Of a stretch of DNA of 40,320 nt, positions 1-7,962 are shown piece by piece (the stretch's first letter is position 1; each line of letters starts with the position of its first letter). The DNA is from a virus. A program made the position numbers and the translations under genes. Below the pieces are notes generated by a model. That model searched no databases. It was not told the DNA's origin and saw only the letters and a program-made list of their open reading frames with translations. The stretch spans positions 1 to 40,320 of IMG/VR virus record IMGVR_UViG_3300004807_001879, one strand, 5' to 3'.

Positions 1-575
1 TCGTCGATTGTTTTGGTATTCAAGACACCGCCGTATAATTGATCGGCCATTTCTCCGTCAATGACAATATAGTTATTCAAAACTTCTTGGTTAACATCCA
101 GTTGAGAACTGTCAATAATTGAAAAGTTTGGCTTGATAAAGTTAAAAAAGAAATTTGGATTTTCGTATACACTGAATCGACTACAAGCAACGGTAATGTC
201 TTTGAAATCTGCAGGCTTTAAATTTTTTAAAATACTGGTCACAACCACTGTGGAATCAATTCCGCCACTCCAGTTGATTAACCATTTTTTATTTTTACTT
301 GACCACAATTGTTTTAATCTAAGATCAGTTACGTCGTCAAATGTCGCACGATAATCAGGATCGTAATCGGGCATACGACAATTTAAAATATCAACTATGT
401 CATTCTTTAATGGAAAACTGTTGACTCCGTGTCGGGTATAAGCTCCAAGACTGTCGGGATTGATCTTGGATAATCCTATATACAATTCCCAGTTTAAATC
501 GGGATAGTGTGCAATAACTTCTTTTATACGATCGTGTTCAAGCCCGGTAAATCTTACGTAAATTATTTTATCCAT
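1..575 (-). CDS. Asparagine-synthase-type PP-loop ATPase domain protein (3' end beyond window)
   Basis: The frame opens at an ATG at 575 and runs off the left edge, giving at least 191 residues. Residues 103-109 read SGGIDST, the pyrophosphate-binding PP-loop of N-type ATP pyrophosphatases. Residues 173-183 read DGEMADQLYGG, close to the GEGADELFGG motif in the synthetase half of asparagine synthetase B. The protein therefore probably adenylates a carboxyl group with ATP for amide formation. No N-terminal Ntn glutaminase domain is present, so ammonia may come from a partner; a class-I amidotransferase lies three genes upstream in the same operon. The start overlaps the preceding gene by 8 nt. 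The substrate is unknown. Confidence 0.72.
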   Translation of the reverse strand, partial: MDKIIYVRFTGLEHDRIKEVIAHYPDLNWELYIGLSKINPDSLGAYTRHGVNSFPLKNDIVDILNCRMPDYDPDYRATFDDVTDLRLKQLWSSKNKKWLINWSGGIDSTVVVTSILKNLKPADFKDITVACSRFSVYENPNFFFNFIKPNFSIIDSSQLDVNQEVLNNYIVIDGEMADQLYGGVLNTKTID

Positions 576-1191
576 GTTGATGTCTTTGCTCGTAATAGAA
601 TGGCAATTTTAGATCTTTGATCAACTCTTCTATTTCTTTTTCGGTGTCGTTGAGATTTCGTCCAAAGTAAAGAGCCCGTAATATATCTTTTCTAAGTTGG
701 TCGTTGACCAACGAGGAATCAGAATCAAGTCCAAGTTCGTTCAAGTTTAAAAAATCATTTAAAAATAAATCAATTTGACTATAGCCATGAGCCCCGTTGA
801 TTCCTAGGAAAAGAAGCCAGTACAAACAAAATACAGTCCATTCCTTTTCTTTAACAATGTTATATTTAGAATCATCAAACGGGGTATAACACAAACTTTT
901 GGCAATAACAGTATTATTGCCTTCATTTGTCAATGACTTAAAATCGATATCGCTTCGATTACTCAAAGACCAATTTTCACAACATAAATTATCTATATTA
1001 CTAGACAAAAAATTATCAGCTAGATTAATTTGTACAATATGTAATACATATCTTGAAGATAAAATATATTTTAATTTGGTAATATATTCTAAAGAATCAT
1101 GTAATATTAAAAAACAATCAATTACCGGCTCGTACAAAGCGTATGCATTGTTTTCAAATTTTTTATAATCAAAATACTTAAAATCAATCAC
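568..1191 (-). CDS. Protein of unknown function in accessory operon
   Basis: A 207-residue protein I do not recognise. It is rich in Asn, Asp, Leu and Ile, has a hydrophobic stretch near residues 118-133 (FCLYWLLFLGINGAHG) and ends in a basic, His-rich tail. It overlaps the sulfotransferase-like gene upstream by 8 nt and the PP-loop gene downstream by 8 nt, so it is translationally coupled within one operon. A role with one of these neighbours is possible but unproven. Confidence 0.6.
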   Translation of the reverse strand: MIDFKYFDYKKFENNAYALYEPVIDCFLILHDSLEYITKLKYILSSRYVLHIVQINLADNFLSSNIDNLCCENWSLSNRSDIDFKSLTNEGNNTVIAKSLCYTPFDDSKYNIVKEKEWTVFCLYWLLFLGINGAHGYSQIDLFLNDFLNLNELGLDSDSSLVNDQLRKDILRALYFGRNLNDTEKEIEELIKDLKLPFYYEQRHQHG

Positions 1192-1819
1192 TTATTACCT
1201 TTACTGTTATGTCATTCTCGACGTAATTTTGTTTGTATTCCGCGGGAGAAGCTGCTATGCCCAATGCTCGACACAATTGATAATTGTTTGTTGGTGTTGC
1301 TAGATTTCGGCTATGGTTGGACCAAGACTCTACTAGATTTGTATTCTGTTGTTGTATGCGCTTGGCCATGGTCTTCAAGTCCACGTAGTACTTGTGGTAT
1401 AGCGGATACGTAATATCAAAATGTCCGCATTTGACCCACCAACCTAGACAAGCATCGTCGCCGCGGTGTACAGTTACAACCGGACATTCGGGCCAAGTCC
1501 GACGTAAAAAATCTATGTGATTACAAAAGATGTGACTTTTAATAATACGTACACCATTGTTGTCTCGAGCGAACGGAGCATCAAATATGGCTTCTAAACT
1601 GGCCCGGCCATGAAAGTCCACTGCTTCAGGCAAGTCCGATTCCATACCGGGATCAAAATACGCACCCAAGTGCATTAGATCCCGTTTGCCACTGGCATCG
1701 TGCCAATACTCCCATTCTGGTCTATAGTCACTGCGATCTATATTGGGACTGTAATAAATGTTTTTTGCTACACTGCTCCATTTTGAGCCTGGAGCACCGG
1801 CTACAAAAATATATTTCAT
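1184..1819 (-). CDS. Sulfotransferase-like P-loop protein
   Basis: A 211-residue protein. The N-terminus has a strand followed by GAPGSKWS (residues 8-15), like the 5'-phosphosulfate-binding loop of PAPS-dependent sulfotransferases. Residues 114-128 (VVTVHRGDDACLGWW) resemble the beta-strand and helix with the conserved Arg and Ser/Asp that bind the 3'-phosphate of PAPS. Such enzymes move sulfate to sugars, lipids or small molecules. The conserved Ser of the 3'-PB motif is not clearly present, so substrate and activity are open. The ATG overlaps the stop of the TctC-like gene (1 nt shared at 1819). Confidence 0.62.
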   Translation of the reverse strand: MKYIFVAGAPGSKWSSVAKNIYYSPNIDRSDYRPEWEYWHDASGKRDLMHLGAYFDPGMESDLPEAVDFHGRASLEAIFDAPFARDNNGVRIIKSHIFCNHIDFLRRTWPECPVVTVHRGDDACLGWWVKCGHFDITYPLYHKYYVDLKTMAKRIQQQNTNLVESWSNHSRNLATPTNNYQLCRALGIAASPAEYKQNYVENDITVKVISD

Positions 1820-2784
1820 TAGTCTTTACTGATATCAATTTTTTCAAGTACTGGCAAAAATGTATCGCGCATTTTCTTTGCATCTTTGCGTACTGCATCG
1901 GGTGTTAATTCGTTCTCGTTGACATAAACAATATTCTCGTCACACCAACGTTTGAACTGTGGAGTTTTTACAGCAGCAGCAAATGTATTGACGTACCAAT
2001 CAATTATATCTTGCGGAGTACCTGGTGGCATGGTTATAGTCCAGGCCGCAGTCATATCCACGTTTAACAAAGCAACATCGGGATATTGGTGCATTCTTTT
2101 TGTACCACTGAATCCAATTATTTTTATTTTGCCAGAATCTAAAAGAGGTTTAGCAATAGTAATAGGCATAATACCAAATTCTGTTCCTAGTTTTCCGTCA
2201 TACTGTGCAACGCTGGTAACTGCCGGTAAGGGCCCTTGAAATTTTGAAACTTTTACTAAATCTTGATTGCCGTGATGTCTAAACATTAAAGTTTCAAATA
2301 CTGTACGATGTGCGCCACCGCCAACAGCAACGTATACTGGTATTGTAGTGGTTGCAATTAAATTTTCAAAGTCTTTTGGAGAATTAACTTTGCTTTTAAC
2401 TGATGCAACTAATGCTAAAGGACTTTTGCCTATGCTGAGTGTAAAAGGAAATGTGTCCCAGTGAAATTTCTTGATATCGCGTTCCCAAATATCATTGGTT
2501 ATATACATGCCACCATAACTAGGAGCCATAATATGATATCCATCTGTGGGTTGGGTTAATAAATTATTTAGAGCCACAACCCCGTCTGCACCTGGTTGAT
2601 TAATAATTACAAACTTAGGGCCGGGGTTGGTTTCTGATATAATTGCAGCTAACTCTCTAAATGCTAATTCATTTCCGGCACCGGGAGAATTGGGAACAAC
2701 AACTGTAATAGGTTTGTTTGCTTGTGGTTCCCAAGCAAATGCCAATACAGGTAGTAGTAATAATATTGTTAAAATTCGTTCCAT
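1819..2784 (-). CDS. TctC/Bug-family extracytoplasmic solute-binding protein
   Basis: A 321-residue protein, the usual size of Bug (tripartite tricarboxylate receptor, TctC) proteins. Residues 1-17 form a signal peptide (short charged start, LLLLPVLAFA, cleavage after AFA), so export to the periplasm is expected. The mature start KPITVVVPNSPGAGNE and the later FGIMPI and IIGFSGTKR segments match the two-lobed Bug fold, where the loop after the first strand holds the carboxylate ligand. Bug genes are greatly expanded in Burkholderiales and rare in phages. No TctA or TctB membrane partner is in the window, so it could feed a host transporter or have been re-used as a binding protein. The next gene starts 1 nt into its stop. 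Confidence 0.82.
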   Translation of the reverse strand: MERILTILLLLPVLAFAWEPQANKPITVVVPNSPGAGNELAFRELAAIISETNPGPKFVIINQPGADGVVALNNLLTQPTDGYHIMAPSYGGMYITNDIWERDIKKFHWDTFPFTLSIGKSPLALVASVKSKVNSPKDFENLIATTTIPVYVAVGGGAHRTVFETLMFRHHGNQDLVKVSKFQGPLPAVTSVAQYDGKLGTEFGIMPITIAKPLLDSGKIKIIGFSGTKRMHQYPDVALLNVDMTAAWTITMPPGTPQDIIDWYVNTFAAAVKTPQFKRWCDENIVYVNENELTPDAVRKDAKKMRDTFLPVLEKIDISKD

Positions 2785-2785
2785 G

Positions 2786-3340
2786 TCAAAGTCCTATTAA
2801 TTGATTTATTTCGTCAGGCATCCAAGCAACAGGCATACGTTCGGGATGCCATACTACTCCGGCTATTGCCAATTTGCTATCTATCCATGCTTCACAATTG
2901 CCGTCTTCGTCTGTGGCCAATACTGTTGCATCCGTGTGTGGTGCAGTGATACATAAATTGTGAAAACTATTCACAGTTCTCACTTCACCAAAATAATTTA
3001 TGTCATGTAGTGTGTCCACATGATCTTCTATAGTTCCTATTGTTCCGCCCAAATGTTCCATGAGCAAGAAAGCGCCATGACAAACTCCAACTATGGGTTT
3101 GCGTTGTTTCATTACTTCTGATGCTAATTTTAATTCTGTTATACGTCTAATTGCACTGTCATCACCACCGGTTAAGATAAGTGCATCAATTGATTCTGCT
3201 AGTTTTTTGAAATTCTGATCGCCCCTGTTGGGCACAAATGTAAGCGTATGCTCCCTTAAATATGAATACCATCCATGTTCAATTGAGTCATACGCTCGTC
3301 CTTTATGATACAGAACTCGTTGTGTGAGTCCTATCCGCAA
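2786..3340 (-). CDS. Class-I glutamine amidotransferase / peptidase C26-like hydrolase
   Basis: A 184-residue protein, short for the family but with the complete triad. LTGGDD (56-61) is the oxyanion-side loop. GVCHGAF places the nucleophile at Cys87. GVVWHPER gives His165 and Glu167. VNSFHN (123-128) matches the C26 motif VNSxHx seen in PuuD-type gamma-glutamyl hydrolases and in amidotransferases of some polysaccharide clusters. It may hydrolyse a gamma-glutamyl amide or pass ammonia to the PP-loop protein encoded downstream; the second idea is inference. It lies 1 nt from the ferritin-like gene and 1 nt from the TctC-like gene. Confidence 0.8.
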   Translation of the reverse strand: MRIGLTQRVLYHKGRAYDSIEHGWYSYLREHTLTFVPNRGDQNFKKLAESIDALILTGGDDSAIRRITELKLASEVMKQRKPIVGVCHGAFLLMEHLGGTIGTIEDHVDTLHDINYFGEVRTVNSFHNLCITAPHTDATVLATDEDGNCEAWIDSKLAIAGVVWHPERMPVAWMPDEINQLIGL

Positions 3341-3341
3341 A

Positions 3342-4037
3342 TTACCATCCGTAAGCGTCGGCTACTAGTTCACGACCAGCTTCGGCAGCTACAGTATTCC
3401 GGCAGCTAATTTCATACAAGTCCTTACGCATAGCTTCCACTAGTGCAGTTGCACGAGCTTGTGCTTCGGGAGTTGTTACCAGTTGCTCTAGTTTACGTGC
3501 ACCAATTTTGCTATGGAAACCTTCGTCCTTGGCAATCTTGGCATAAGCACCCGAAATAAATGCATCGTCGATACAATCGGCCATTTGATTCCAAACTGCT
3601 TCGGCACGGCCTTCAGCAACTAACTGATAAGCTGCCAATGCAATTGGATCGCTTTCGGCATCGTACTTGGCTAGTAAACCAGCACCTTTTGCAGTCGGCT
3701 TGGCAGCTTCGCGAGCAATAGCAGCTTCAACATCAACTGGGCTTCCTTGGATGTGCTCGATAACTTCCTTAACCAAACGGAAGTGCACTGCTTCATCTGC
3801 AGCTTGTTGTGTCAACAGTTGTAGTTCAACTGGATCGGCATCGGCAGGCATTGTTGCGATTGCTTGGCTGATTTCAACCATGTTCATGCGCTCGTTGACC
3901 ATACGACCAATAAAGTGATCGACTAGTTCTTGTTGAGCTGGCTTGCTGTCAAAATATGCTTTAACATTGATTTGACTTGCTTTAAATAACGCTTGATTGT
4001 CGGCCACTATTTTGGCAACAAATTGTTTCGAGTCCAT
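3342..4037 (-). CDS. Ferritin-like diiron four-helix protein
   Basis: A 231-residue, nearly all-helical protein. It carries two ExxH motifs (Glu82/His85 in DEAVH and Glu172/His175 in DEGFH) and acidic partners around Glu49, Glu55 and Glu142/Glu146, the ligand pattern of ferritin-like diiron carboxylate proteins. It could be an oxidase or oxygenase, a ribonucleotide-reductase-like small protein, or an iron/ROS scavenger. It lacks the radical tyrosine context needed to call it NrdB. First gene of a minus-strand operon, with AAGGAG 6-8 nt before the ATG and a late-type promoter about 70 nt upstream. Confidence 0.72.
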   Translation of the reverse strand: MDSKQFVAKIVADNQALFKASQINVKAYFDSKPAQQELVDHFIGRMVNERMNMVEISQAIATMPADADPVELQLLTQQAADEAVHFRLVKEVIEHIQGSPVDVEAAIAREAAKPTAKGAGLLAKYDAESDPIALAAYQLVAEGRAEAVWNQMADCIDDAFISGAYAKIAKDEGFHSKIGARKLEQLVTTPEAQARATALVEAMRKDLYEISCRNTVAAEAGRELVADAYGW

Positions 4038-4104
4038 ACTATCTCCTTAAATATATTTAATAGAATTTACAAGAGTGCAAAAATTTTTCTGCCTTTTGTA
4101 AAAA

Positions 4105-4112
4105 TATTTATG
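4105..4112 (-). promoter_or_regulatory. T4-type late promoter for the 4037 operon
   Basis: Minus-strand CATAAATA lies about 70 nt upstream of the ferritin-like ATG in the only sizeable gap nearby. It matches the TATAAATA late box read by gp55-type sigma factors. Confidence 0.5.
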
Positions 4113-4147
4113 ATTAATCAAAATTTTTTAACGAGAAGGTAGAAAAA

Positions 4148-5179
4148 ATGACTTTGAAGAAAATTCCTGTCAGATCAAATCAAATTATCAATTACCTAGG
4201 CATGATCAACGACGGATGGAGGAACAAGTTTTTTCGCGACATTCTCCAAGAACGAGCCCGTGACAAAATTGTATTAGATGTCGGCAGCGGCACTGGAATA
4301 TTGGGTGCTTATGCGCTCGAAGCCGGGGCAAAATTTTTGTATGCCGTAGACAGCAATCCCGAATCGGCACGCATGACCGAATACACACTGGGACAAATCT
4401 TTGATCGGTCTCGATTTAAAGTAATTGCCGGAAACTTTTGGACCAACAAAGTTGATCCGCATATTGATCAAAAGGTAGATATTTTGTTGTCCGAAACAGT
4501 GGGAGCCGGATTATTTGATCAAGGTATGATTCAGACTTGGCAATGTGCAAAGCAATTTCTTGCACCCGATGCTATCAGTATTCCCGATCGACTGCACTGT
4601 GATGTGCACATTTGGGATCACGAAGTTGATTTTGATTATATGTTGAACAATTCAAATCACATGCGAAATCAAAAGTTTCCTTTGTTGGTTCCCAGCGAGT
4701 TATTGTTTCCCAAGTTTGCCGACGCTCTAATCGACTACGAGCAAATACTTTTTCAAGAAAAACAAAAATTAAAAGATGCTCCAATTGATTATACCCAACC
4801 AGTAGAAAACGACTGGAGCAAGGTCAAACTCTACAACGTACCGCCAACTCAAATACTAACCGATGTTATAAACGTAACCAAAGACACACTACCCAAATTA
4901 GAGTTTGACAAGTTGCCCTTCCCAAATAATATTCATCCCGAGATTAAATTCTCTTTGGATTTGCCGCAGGGCCCAAATACAATAGCAATTGTTAACAAGA
5001 TATCTTTTGAAGAACGAACTCTTTTACTCCAAGATGCGTTGTACACTCCTTGGGAATTGAGTGCAACCTTTGTCTGCACCGAACCGGGAACTTATGAATT
5101 CGAACTAGCACCTTTGTTTGTCAAACATACTACGCCCAAGGAATGGGTAACAGTAACTTGGTACTGCAAAAAAATATAA
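4148..5179 (+). CDS. PRMT-like SAM-dependent methyltransferase
   Basis: A 343-residue protein. LDVGSGTGILGAYALEAGA (from residue 43) is the glycine-rich SAM loop and YAVDSNPES supplies the acidic residue for the SAM ribose. LSETVGAGLFDQG (about 114-126) sits where protein arginine methyltransferases carry the first Glu of the double-E loop. A C-terminal beta-rich region follows, as in PRMTs. This suggests N-methylation of a guanidino or related group, with the target unknown. Only one of the two double-E glutamates is evident, so another acceptor is possible. The ATG follows GAGAAGG. It heads a four-gene plus-strand run that ends with PhoH. Confidence 0.72.
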   Translation: MTLKKIPVRSNQIINYLGMINDGWRNKFFRDILQERARDKIVLDVGSGTGILGAYALEAGAKFLYAVDSNPESARMTEYTLGQIFDRSRFKVIAGNFWTNKVDPHIDQKVDILLSETVGAGLFDQGMIQTWQCAKQFLAPDAISIPDRLHCDVHIWDHEVDFDYMLNNSNHMRNQKFPLLVPSELLFPKFADALIDYEQILFQEKQKLKDAPIDYTQPVENDWSKVKLYNVPPTQILTDVINVTKDTLPKLEFDKLPFPNNIHPEIKFSLDLPQGPNTIAIVNKISFEERTLLLQDALYTPWELSATFVCTEPGTYEFELAPLFVKHTTPKEWVTVTWYCKKI

Positions 5180-5182
5180 TAT

Positions 5183-5908
5183 ATGAACACTAAAATTTAC
5201 AACCTAATCAAAGAAAATCTGCAGACAGCATTTAGTCTGCCGAAATATGCCAACATAGTAATAGATGAAACAACTCAAGTGGATGCACTACCCTGGACGC
5301 CTGCACGCTACCGCAAGTTCAAAGATGCGGTTGAATCAGAACTTGGCCTACCCTGTGACTATGTTGGTACCCTACGTAGCATAGTAGATGATTTAAGCGA
5401 ACGCTATATCTTACGCTTTTTTAGCGAGATATGGAAACCTCGAACCAACGACTATGACTATACTGGTTTTCAACTAGTGGACGAAATCAACAGCCAAAAT
5501 CCACAAAACGTACTAGATGTAGGTTGCGGCTACCACCCGTTTAAAGGACGCATAAAAAATCTAGTGGGAATTGATCCCTACAACAACTGTGCCGATTACG
5601 AAGTTGATATATTAGATTACAAAGTAAAGCACAAGTACGATCATATCTTGGCCCTGGGATCAATTAACTTTAACAGTCGAGACGAGATCGAAACACGTTT
5701 TGCACACTGTGTTGATTTGCTGGAAACAGGTGGTAAATTTTATCTACGTGCCAACCCCGGAATTCCACACAAGACCGGACCATACGTGGAAATATTTCCC
5801 TGGACCTTTGAAATAGTAAACGAGTTTGCAGATAAGTATAATTTAAAGTTATTAAAATACAAACAAGATACCAATGACAGGTTATATTTTGTATACGAGA
5901 AATTATGA
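5183..5908 (+). CDS. Class-I SAM-dependent methyltransferase-like protein
   Basis: A 241-residue protein. The first ~105 residues are a separate domain I do not recognise. DVGCGYHPFKG (112-122) is a SAM-binding motif I and GIDPYNNC (about 129) is motif II with its acidic residue. LLETGGKFYLRANPG fits the late strand of a Rossmann-type methyltransferase. It starts 3 nt after the PRMT-like gene and its stop overlaps the next ATG. The next protein shares the GC/DNPFKG and PWTF segments, so the pair are paralogues. Confidence 0.65.
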   Translation: MNTKIYNLIKENLQTAFSLPKYANIVIDETTQVDALPWTPARYRKFKDAVESELGLPCDYVGTLRSIVDDLSERYILRFFSEIWKPRTNDYDYTGFQLVDEINSQNPQNVLDVGCGYHPFKGRIKNLVGIDPYNNCADYEVDILDYKVKHKYDHILALGSINFNSRDEIETRFAHCVDLLETGGKFYLRANPGIPHKTGPYVEIFPWTFEIVNEFADKYNLKLLKYKQDTNDRLYFVYEKL

Positions 5909-6453
5909 ACCCAACCCCATTTAATCGAGAAGAAGAACAACTTAATTTATTTTACGGCGAACGTTGGCAACATCGAAACACCAGTTTAGATCAATACGAC
6001 TTCAGTGGCTACATACTTGGCGAGCAGGTGCGTGCCGGAGAACATGTAATACATATCAATTGCGGTGACAATCCTTTCAAAGGAATGATTGCAAATTTAC
6101 GTTCGATAGATCCTGTCAATCCCAATGCCGATGTGATATCTAGTTTACAGGATTATGCAAACACACACCGTACCAATAGATTCAATGTGGCTTTTTGTTT
6201 AAATGCATTTGACAATGGCGATGAAAGTTTTATACAAAGTCAAATTTCTTTAGTAAAACAGTTGATGGTTAAACGAGATGCTAGAATATATTGGAGAACC
6301 AGTACTGTGGGCACTTATCCCTGGACCTTTGATGCACACACTAGGTTAGCAGCACTGTTTGATTATAACATAGCCGGAATGTGTTATGACTTTGGGGACA
6401 ATATTTATGCCGAATGGGACAGTAACAATACCACTATAACACCCTACGGCTAG
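5905..6453 (+). CDS. Degenerate paralogue of the adjacent methyltransferase
   Basis: A 182-residue protein. Residues 52-60 (NCGDNPFKG) align with DVGCGYHPFKG of the upstream protein, and SIDP, TVGTYPWTFD and the C-terminal DNIYAEW match its GIDP, FPWTFE and DRLYFVY. It lacks the N-terminal domain of its neighbour and motif I has lost its leading Asp-Val-Gly. It may bind SAM poorly and act as a partner subunit instead. It overlaps the upstream stop as ATGA. Confidence 0.6.
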   Translation: MNPTPFNREEEQLNLFYGERWQHRNTSLDQYDFSGYILGEQVRAGEHVIHINCGDNPFKGMIANLRSIDPVNPNADVISSLQDYANTHRTNRFNVAFCLNAFDNGDESFIQSQISLVKQLMVKRDARIYWRTSTVGTYPWTFDAHTRLAALFDYNIAGMCYDFGDNIYAEWDSNNTTITPYG

Positions 6454-6555
6454 TCTAATACTTATGCCAATCGTAAAAAGTTATATACACACTTAAATCC
6501 TTTGCCCCCAGGTGTTTAAATACTTGCGTGAACATACTGTTGTTCGCACTACAGT

Positions 6556-7353
6556 ATGGAACATGACGACAACACCAAGGAGGCGCACTTGTCCAAACGA
6601 AAAAATCGATTAGTAGAAACAGTCCAATATCAACAACCCAAACAAAGAAAGTACATACCACCCGAATTAAAAGTAGTTAACGAAGACTATGTTCAACATC
6701 GAGCACGTAGAGTAGAACTTATCCCCAAAAGCCTAAATCAAGAAACATACATTGATTTATTAAACAACCCCCAAAAACTAATTATATTTGCAACAGGACC
6801 TGCTGGTACAGGTAAGACAATGCTGGCCGTTATGGCCGCTATCAAAGCCTACCAAGAAGGTGAATGTAAAAAGATTGTTATCACTCGCCCGGCAGTGGGT
6901 GTGGATGATGAACAACATGGGTTCTTGCCCGGAACGCTAAATGAAAAAATGGCACCTTGGACAAGACCCATAATGGATGTATTCGCTGAATACTACAGAC
7001 CTGCAGACATTGCTCGAATGCTAGATGAACAAATCATCGAGGTATCTCCCCTAGCATTTATGCGTGGACGGACATTTAAACAATCGTGGATCATTGCTGA
7101 CGAAATGCAGAATGCCACACCATCACAAATGAAAATGCTGTTGACACGTTTAGGCGATGGAAGCAAAATGGTAGTAACTGGCGATACGCAACAAGCGGAC
7201 CGTAAAGAAAACAACAACGGATTAATTGACTTCAAACGTCTGGTTGGCCAGTACGAAAATAGTCGCTATGTCGCAGGTGTTGAATTTGCCGGACGTGATA
7301 TACACCGACATGCTGCGGTAGTAGAAATTTTACGAATATACGGGGAGGTTTAA
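6556..7353 (+). CDS. phoH: PhoH-like P-loop ATPase
   Basis: A 265-residue protein (from ATG 6556) with Walker A GPAGTGKT at 81-88, Walker B in SWIIADEMQNA, and VVTGDTQQAD as sensor region, the PhoH/RecD-like NTPase core. PhoH-like proteins are common in T4-type environmental phages; an RNA-associated ATPase role is suspected but unsettled. A strong AAGGAGG at 6578-6584 lies just before an in-frame TTG at 6590, which may be the true start and would remove 11 residues. It ends 4 nt inside the convergent minus-strand gene. Confidence 0.9.
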   Translation: MEHDDNTKEAHLSKRKNRLVETVQYQQPKQRKYIPPELKVVNEDYVQHRARRVELIPKSLNQETYIDLLNNPQKLIIFATGPAGTGKTMLAVMAAIKAYQEGECKKIVITRPAVGVDDEQHGFLPGTLNEKMAPWTRPIMDVFAEYYRPADIARMLDEQIIEVSPLAFMRGRTFKQSWIIADEMQNATPSQMKMLLTRLGDGSKMVVTGDTQQADRKENNNGLIDFKRLVGQYENSRYVAGVEFAGRDIHRHAAVVEILRIYGEV

Positions 7354-7583
7354 CTACGTTTCTGTATAGTTTGATGTAATGCACTCAGGTAACTGGTTTG
7401 GTTTTGTAATTTACGTTCCAACTCAGTTACCCGTTGCTTTAGGTACGCAATATCAGTTGCTTGTTGTTCAATTGTAGACTTGGTGTCTTTTAGAACTTTT
7501 TCATGGCTTAACAAATTTGGACGAGGCGGAGCGTTCGGATCTACCGCTCGCTTCTTTTTTGTCTGATACATGTCTAGTGCCAT
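7350..7583 (-). CDS. Small coiled-coil late protein
   Basis: A 77-residue protein: basic N-terminus (TKKKRAVDPNAPPRPN), then a heptad-like coiled coil (about residues 28-72). No family recognised. The ATG lies 4 nt after a late-box ATAAATA, so its own transcript would be essentially leaderless. Convergent with phoH, overlapping by 4 nt. Confidence 0.6.
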   Translation of the reverse strand: MALDMYQTKKKRAVDPNAPPRPNLLSHEKVLKDTKSTIEQQATDIAYLKQRVTELERKLQNQTSYLSALHQTIQKRS

Positions 7584-7587
7584 AGTG

Positions 7588-7594
7588 TATTTAT
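7588..7594 (-). promoter_or_regulatory. Late promoter placing ATG 7583 at the transcript start
   Basis: Minus-strand ATAAATA followed by CACT and the ATG. It overlaps the stop codon of the upstream gene. No Shine-Dalgarno sequence can fit between box and start. Confidence 0.5.
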
Positions 7595-7962
7595 TCTGCT
7601 ACTGGTTCTGCTTTTTTAGAATCAAGTTCGGCTTGCATTTCGTCCAACATGCTGTTAAGGTACTCGGCATCCAATTGAGTCATTACTGCTGTAATATATT
7701 GGTGATATCCTTTGAAAAAGTGCTTGAAATACTCGTTAAACGGCGTATTGTGGCTCCAATTATTCTTCTCCACTGTCTTGGTACTAAGATTTAAAATTAC
7801 TTTTGCATTAATACTGTTCTTTTTTAATCCACGAGTCACTTCTACTTGTTCGTCGTAGCTGACGTTTGATGGATTGTTCATCCATCCGGCTTGGCTAGTG
7901 TTTACTCCGCGATTGGGTTTCATTGAGTAATGTGCCACTAGGTATATATTTTTTTGTTTCAT
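7591..7962 (-). CDS. Conserved-looking phage protein of unknown function
   Basis: A 123-residue protein with a beta-rich first half (IYLVAHYSMKPN at the start, AKVILNLSTKTV in the middle) and a helical acidic C-terminal third. No catalytic motif is visible. Its start overlaps the stop of the radical SAM gene by 4 nt (ATG inside the preceding end), suggesting coupling. Confidence 0.6.
   Translation of the reverse strand: MKQKNIYLVAHYSMKPNRGVNTSQAGWMNNPSNVSYDEQVEVTRGLKKNSINAKVILNLSTKTVEKNNWSHNTPFNEYFKHFFKGYHQYITAVMTQLDAEYLNSMLDEMQAELDSKKAEPVAE

Noticed and set aside
868-874. CTAAATA inside the 568-1191 gene as a late promoter
   Set aside because: It is within an AT-rich coding region and not near a gene start; AT-rich genes give such matches by chance.
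6533-6555. GTGAACA...TGTTCGCAC inverted repeat before phoH as an operator
   Set aside because: The arms match imperfectly, it occurs once, and no clear promoter is adjacent.
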